Origin: Planctomycetota bacterium
GTDB lineage: Bacteria; Planctomycetota; Phycisphaerae; Phycisphaerales; SM1A02
Direction: 5' to 3'
Length of the DNA: 8,148 nt
NCBI GenBank assembly: GCA_009924765.1
Contig: RFQW01000054.1
Coordinates: 1-8,148 of the forward strand
Shown here: positions 7,058 through 8,148 of the stretch, in pieces
How positions within the stretch are numbered: the first letter of the stretch is position 1
Layout: every line of letters begins with the position of its first letter
The notes under the pieces: model-generated
What the model was told of the DNA's origin: nothing
The model's database searches: none
The model's input: the letters and a program-made list of their open reading frames with translations, nothing else
Program-made: the position numbers and the translations under genes

Positions 7058-7094
7058 GCGTTTGGCCCTGCCTGCTGCAGGCCGGGCGGTTCCA

Positions 7095-8060
7095 TCATCC
7101 ATGATCCTGCCACGCGTCATCCTCGCCGCGCGGCTCCAAACGAACGGCCCTCAGCTTGGCCGATCGAGAGCGGGGATTGTGTGCCTGTTCCGACTCGTTC
7201 GCCACCAGCGGTTTCTTCGTCAGTCGGGAGGCCCATCCTTGGCGTTCCCATTCGACGAATGACCTTTTGATGGATCGGTCTTCCAGGCTGTGGAAGGCCA
7301 CAATTGCCACACGCGCTCCGGGTGCGAGCCAGGTTGGCTTGCCGGCAGCGATGGAGACTGCCGCCTGTCCAATGGCCGATAACAGTGAACCAAGCCGCTC
7401 CAACTCCTCATTCACCGCGATGCGGAGCGCCATGAACGTGCGGGTGGCCGGATGTACCCGGCTCTGGTGGGCGCGCGCTCCATAGGCCTTTCGCACCGCA
7501 TCGGCCAGATCCTGCGTGGTTCGAAGCGCGCCCTGCTGCCGTCGCTCGATGATGCAGCGCGCGATCCGTCGCGCAAACGGATCCTCGCCCAGTTCAAAGA
7601 TGGTGTCGGCAAGCTGGGACTCGGTCATGGTGGCCAGCAAGGCTTCGGCCGTTGGTCCGCTGCCTGGATCCAGTCGCATGTCCAGGGGTCCGGGCTGACC
7701 GAACGCAAGGCCACGGGTTGGATCATCCATCTGGTTGCTTGCGAAGCCAAGATCGGCCAGCAGCATGTGCGCCTGCAAGCCCGCGGTGCGAAGCGTCTGC
7801 GGCATGCGCTCGAAACTGCCATGCACCGCGATCACCCTGGGCGCATCGGGAAGCGCGCGAACCCGGCCCTCGGCAAAGTGCAGGTTGCCTGCATCAAGAT
7901 CGCTCAGCACCACGGTGCCCGACGCACCAACGCGCTTGCCGATCTCGCTCGCATGCCCGCCCCGCCCCGCGGTGCAGTCGGCAAGCGCCTCGCCCTGTTG
8001 CGGCGCAAGCAGCTCCAGGATTTCATCCATCAGCACCGGAATGTGGCCGGCGGAATCCAT
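7095..8060 (-). CDS. rsmH: 16S rRNA (cytosine(1402)-N(4))-methyltransferase RsmH
   Basis: RsmH (formerly MraW) uses S-adenosylmethionine to methylate N4 of C1402 in the decoding centre of 16S rRNA. Family motifs run the full length (321 residues from this start): HIPVLMDEILELL (6-18), the SAM-binding DCTAGRGGHA (28-37), DLGFASNQMDD (103-113), GPLDMRLD (124-131), DPFARRIARCII (160-171), HPATRTFMALRIAVNEEL (203-220), AFHSLEDRSIKRSF (255-268) and NPRSRSAKLRAVRL (295-308). The frame is open to an ATG at 8102, but that adds an Arg-rich 14-residue stretch and would overlap the upstream ORF by 38 bases. The ATG at 8060 places HIPVL at residue 6, usual for the family, and leaves a 4-base gap after the upstream stop. 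The gene heads the recognisable part of the dcw cluster. Function is highly certain; the start less so. Confidence 0.95.
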   Translation of the reverse strand: MDSAGHIPVLMDEILELLAPQQGEALADCTAGRGGHASEIGKRVGASGTVVLSDLDAGNLHFAEGRVRALPDAPRVIAVHGSFERMPQTLRTAGLQAHMLLADLGFASNQMDDPTRGLAFGQPGPLDMRLDPGSGPTAEALLATMTESQLADTIFELGEDPFARRIARCIIERRQQGALRTTQDLADAVRKAYGARAHQSRVHPATRTFMALRIAVNEELERLGSLLSAIGQAAVSIAAGKPTWLAPGARVAIVAFHSLEDRSIKRSFVEWERQGWASRLTKKPLVANESEQAHNPRSRSAKLRAVRLEPRGEDDAWQDHG

Positions 8061-8064
8061 GCCG

Positions 8065-8148
8065 TCAGGCCGGATCCTGCGGGGCCGGGCTGACCGTCGC
8101 ATCGGCGTTCGCTCGCTCCATGGTGCGCGCCTGGATCTGCCAGGTCGC
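8065..8148 (-). CDS. C-terminal tail of an upstream gene, possibly mraZ (partial)
   Basis: Entering from the right edge, a minus-strand frame reads 27 codons (ATWQIQARTMERANADA and onward, ending SPAPQDPA) and then TGA at 8067-8065, four bases before the preferred rsmH start. The Ala/Pro-rich end looks like a natural C-terminus, and the tight spacing suits an operon. In most dcw clusters the gene before rsmH is mraZ, and a Trp followed by a charged helix is compatible with an MraZ C-terminus, but 27 residues are too few to identify it. Chance openness in GC-rich DNA cannot be excluded. Confidence 0.35.
   Translation of the reverse strand, partial: ATWQIQARTMERANADATVSPAPQDPA

Noticed and set aside
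7065..7087. Imperfect inverted repeat (GCCC..CCTGC-T-GCAGG..GGGC) in the rsmH-LysM gap
   Set aside because: The central loop would be one base, the stem is interrupted, and no T tract follows on the minus strand, so it does not support a terminator or riboswitch; the gap is only 48 bases and the genes look co-transcribed.
5727..7262. A 511-codon open frame on the plus strand across the ftsL-like, LysM and rsmH region
   Set aside because: It runs antisense through three genes with good motif or ribosome-site support, and its composition (Arg, Gly, His, Leu) is that of a frame shadow.

Overview
The window looks like a piece of a GC-rich bacterial chromosome, most likely from a planctomycete of the Phycisphaerae type. 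That placement is inferred from three things: an ECF sigma factor of the 'PT-x-x-V-H-E' type commonly found in Planctomycetota, its direct coupling to a very large Ser/Thr kinase with a WD40-like C-terminal half, and a nearby division and cell-wall (dcw) gene cluster. No rRNA or marker gene is present to prove it. Coding density is very high, and all complete genes, plus the partial one, end in TGA.

Left part (1-3907, plus strand): after an 83-base upstream region comes a two-gene unit. The first gene encodes an ECF-type sigma factor (84-716). The second encodes a transmembrane Ser/Thr protein kinase (713-3907). They overlap by ATGA and are probably translationally coupled. The kinase has a complete catalytic core on the cytoplasmic side, one membrane segment near residues 375-398, and about 600 residues of beta-propeller-like repeats predicted outside the membrane. 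The simplest reading is a signalling module in which the kinase phosphorylates and switches on its partner sigma factor. The sigma factor has two threonines (T57, T58) where ordinary ECF factors carry acidic residues in region 2.2.

Right part (8148-3901, minus strand): a dcw-type operon runs leftwards. It holds the tail of an unidentified gene (possibly mraZ), then rsmH (16S rRNA m4C1402 methyltransferase), a membrane-anchored protein with two LysM domains, a small FtsL-like bitopic protein, and an FtsI-type class B penicillin-binding protein with intact SxxK, SxN and KSG motifs. Gaps are short (about 4, 48 and 21 bases, then a 4-base overlap). The LysM gene is an extra member compared with the classical rsmH-ftsL-ftsI order. 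No murE follows the penicillin-binding protein: the cluster runs straight into the convergent kinase gene, and the two reading frames overlap by 7 bases at their stop codons.

The most promising points are the sigma/kinase module with its substituted region 2.2, the possible leaderless promoter and 11-base-phased repeat in front of it, the LysM protein inside the division cluster, and the stop-on-stop convergent junction with alternative hairpins. No mobile elements, CRISPR arrays, tRNA or rRNA genes were seen.
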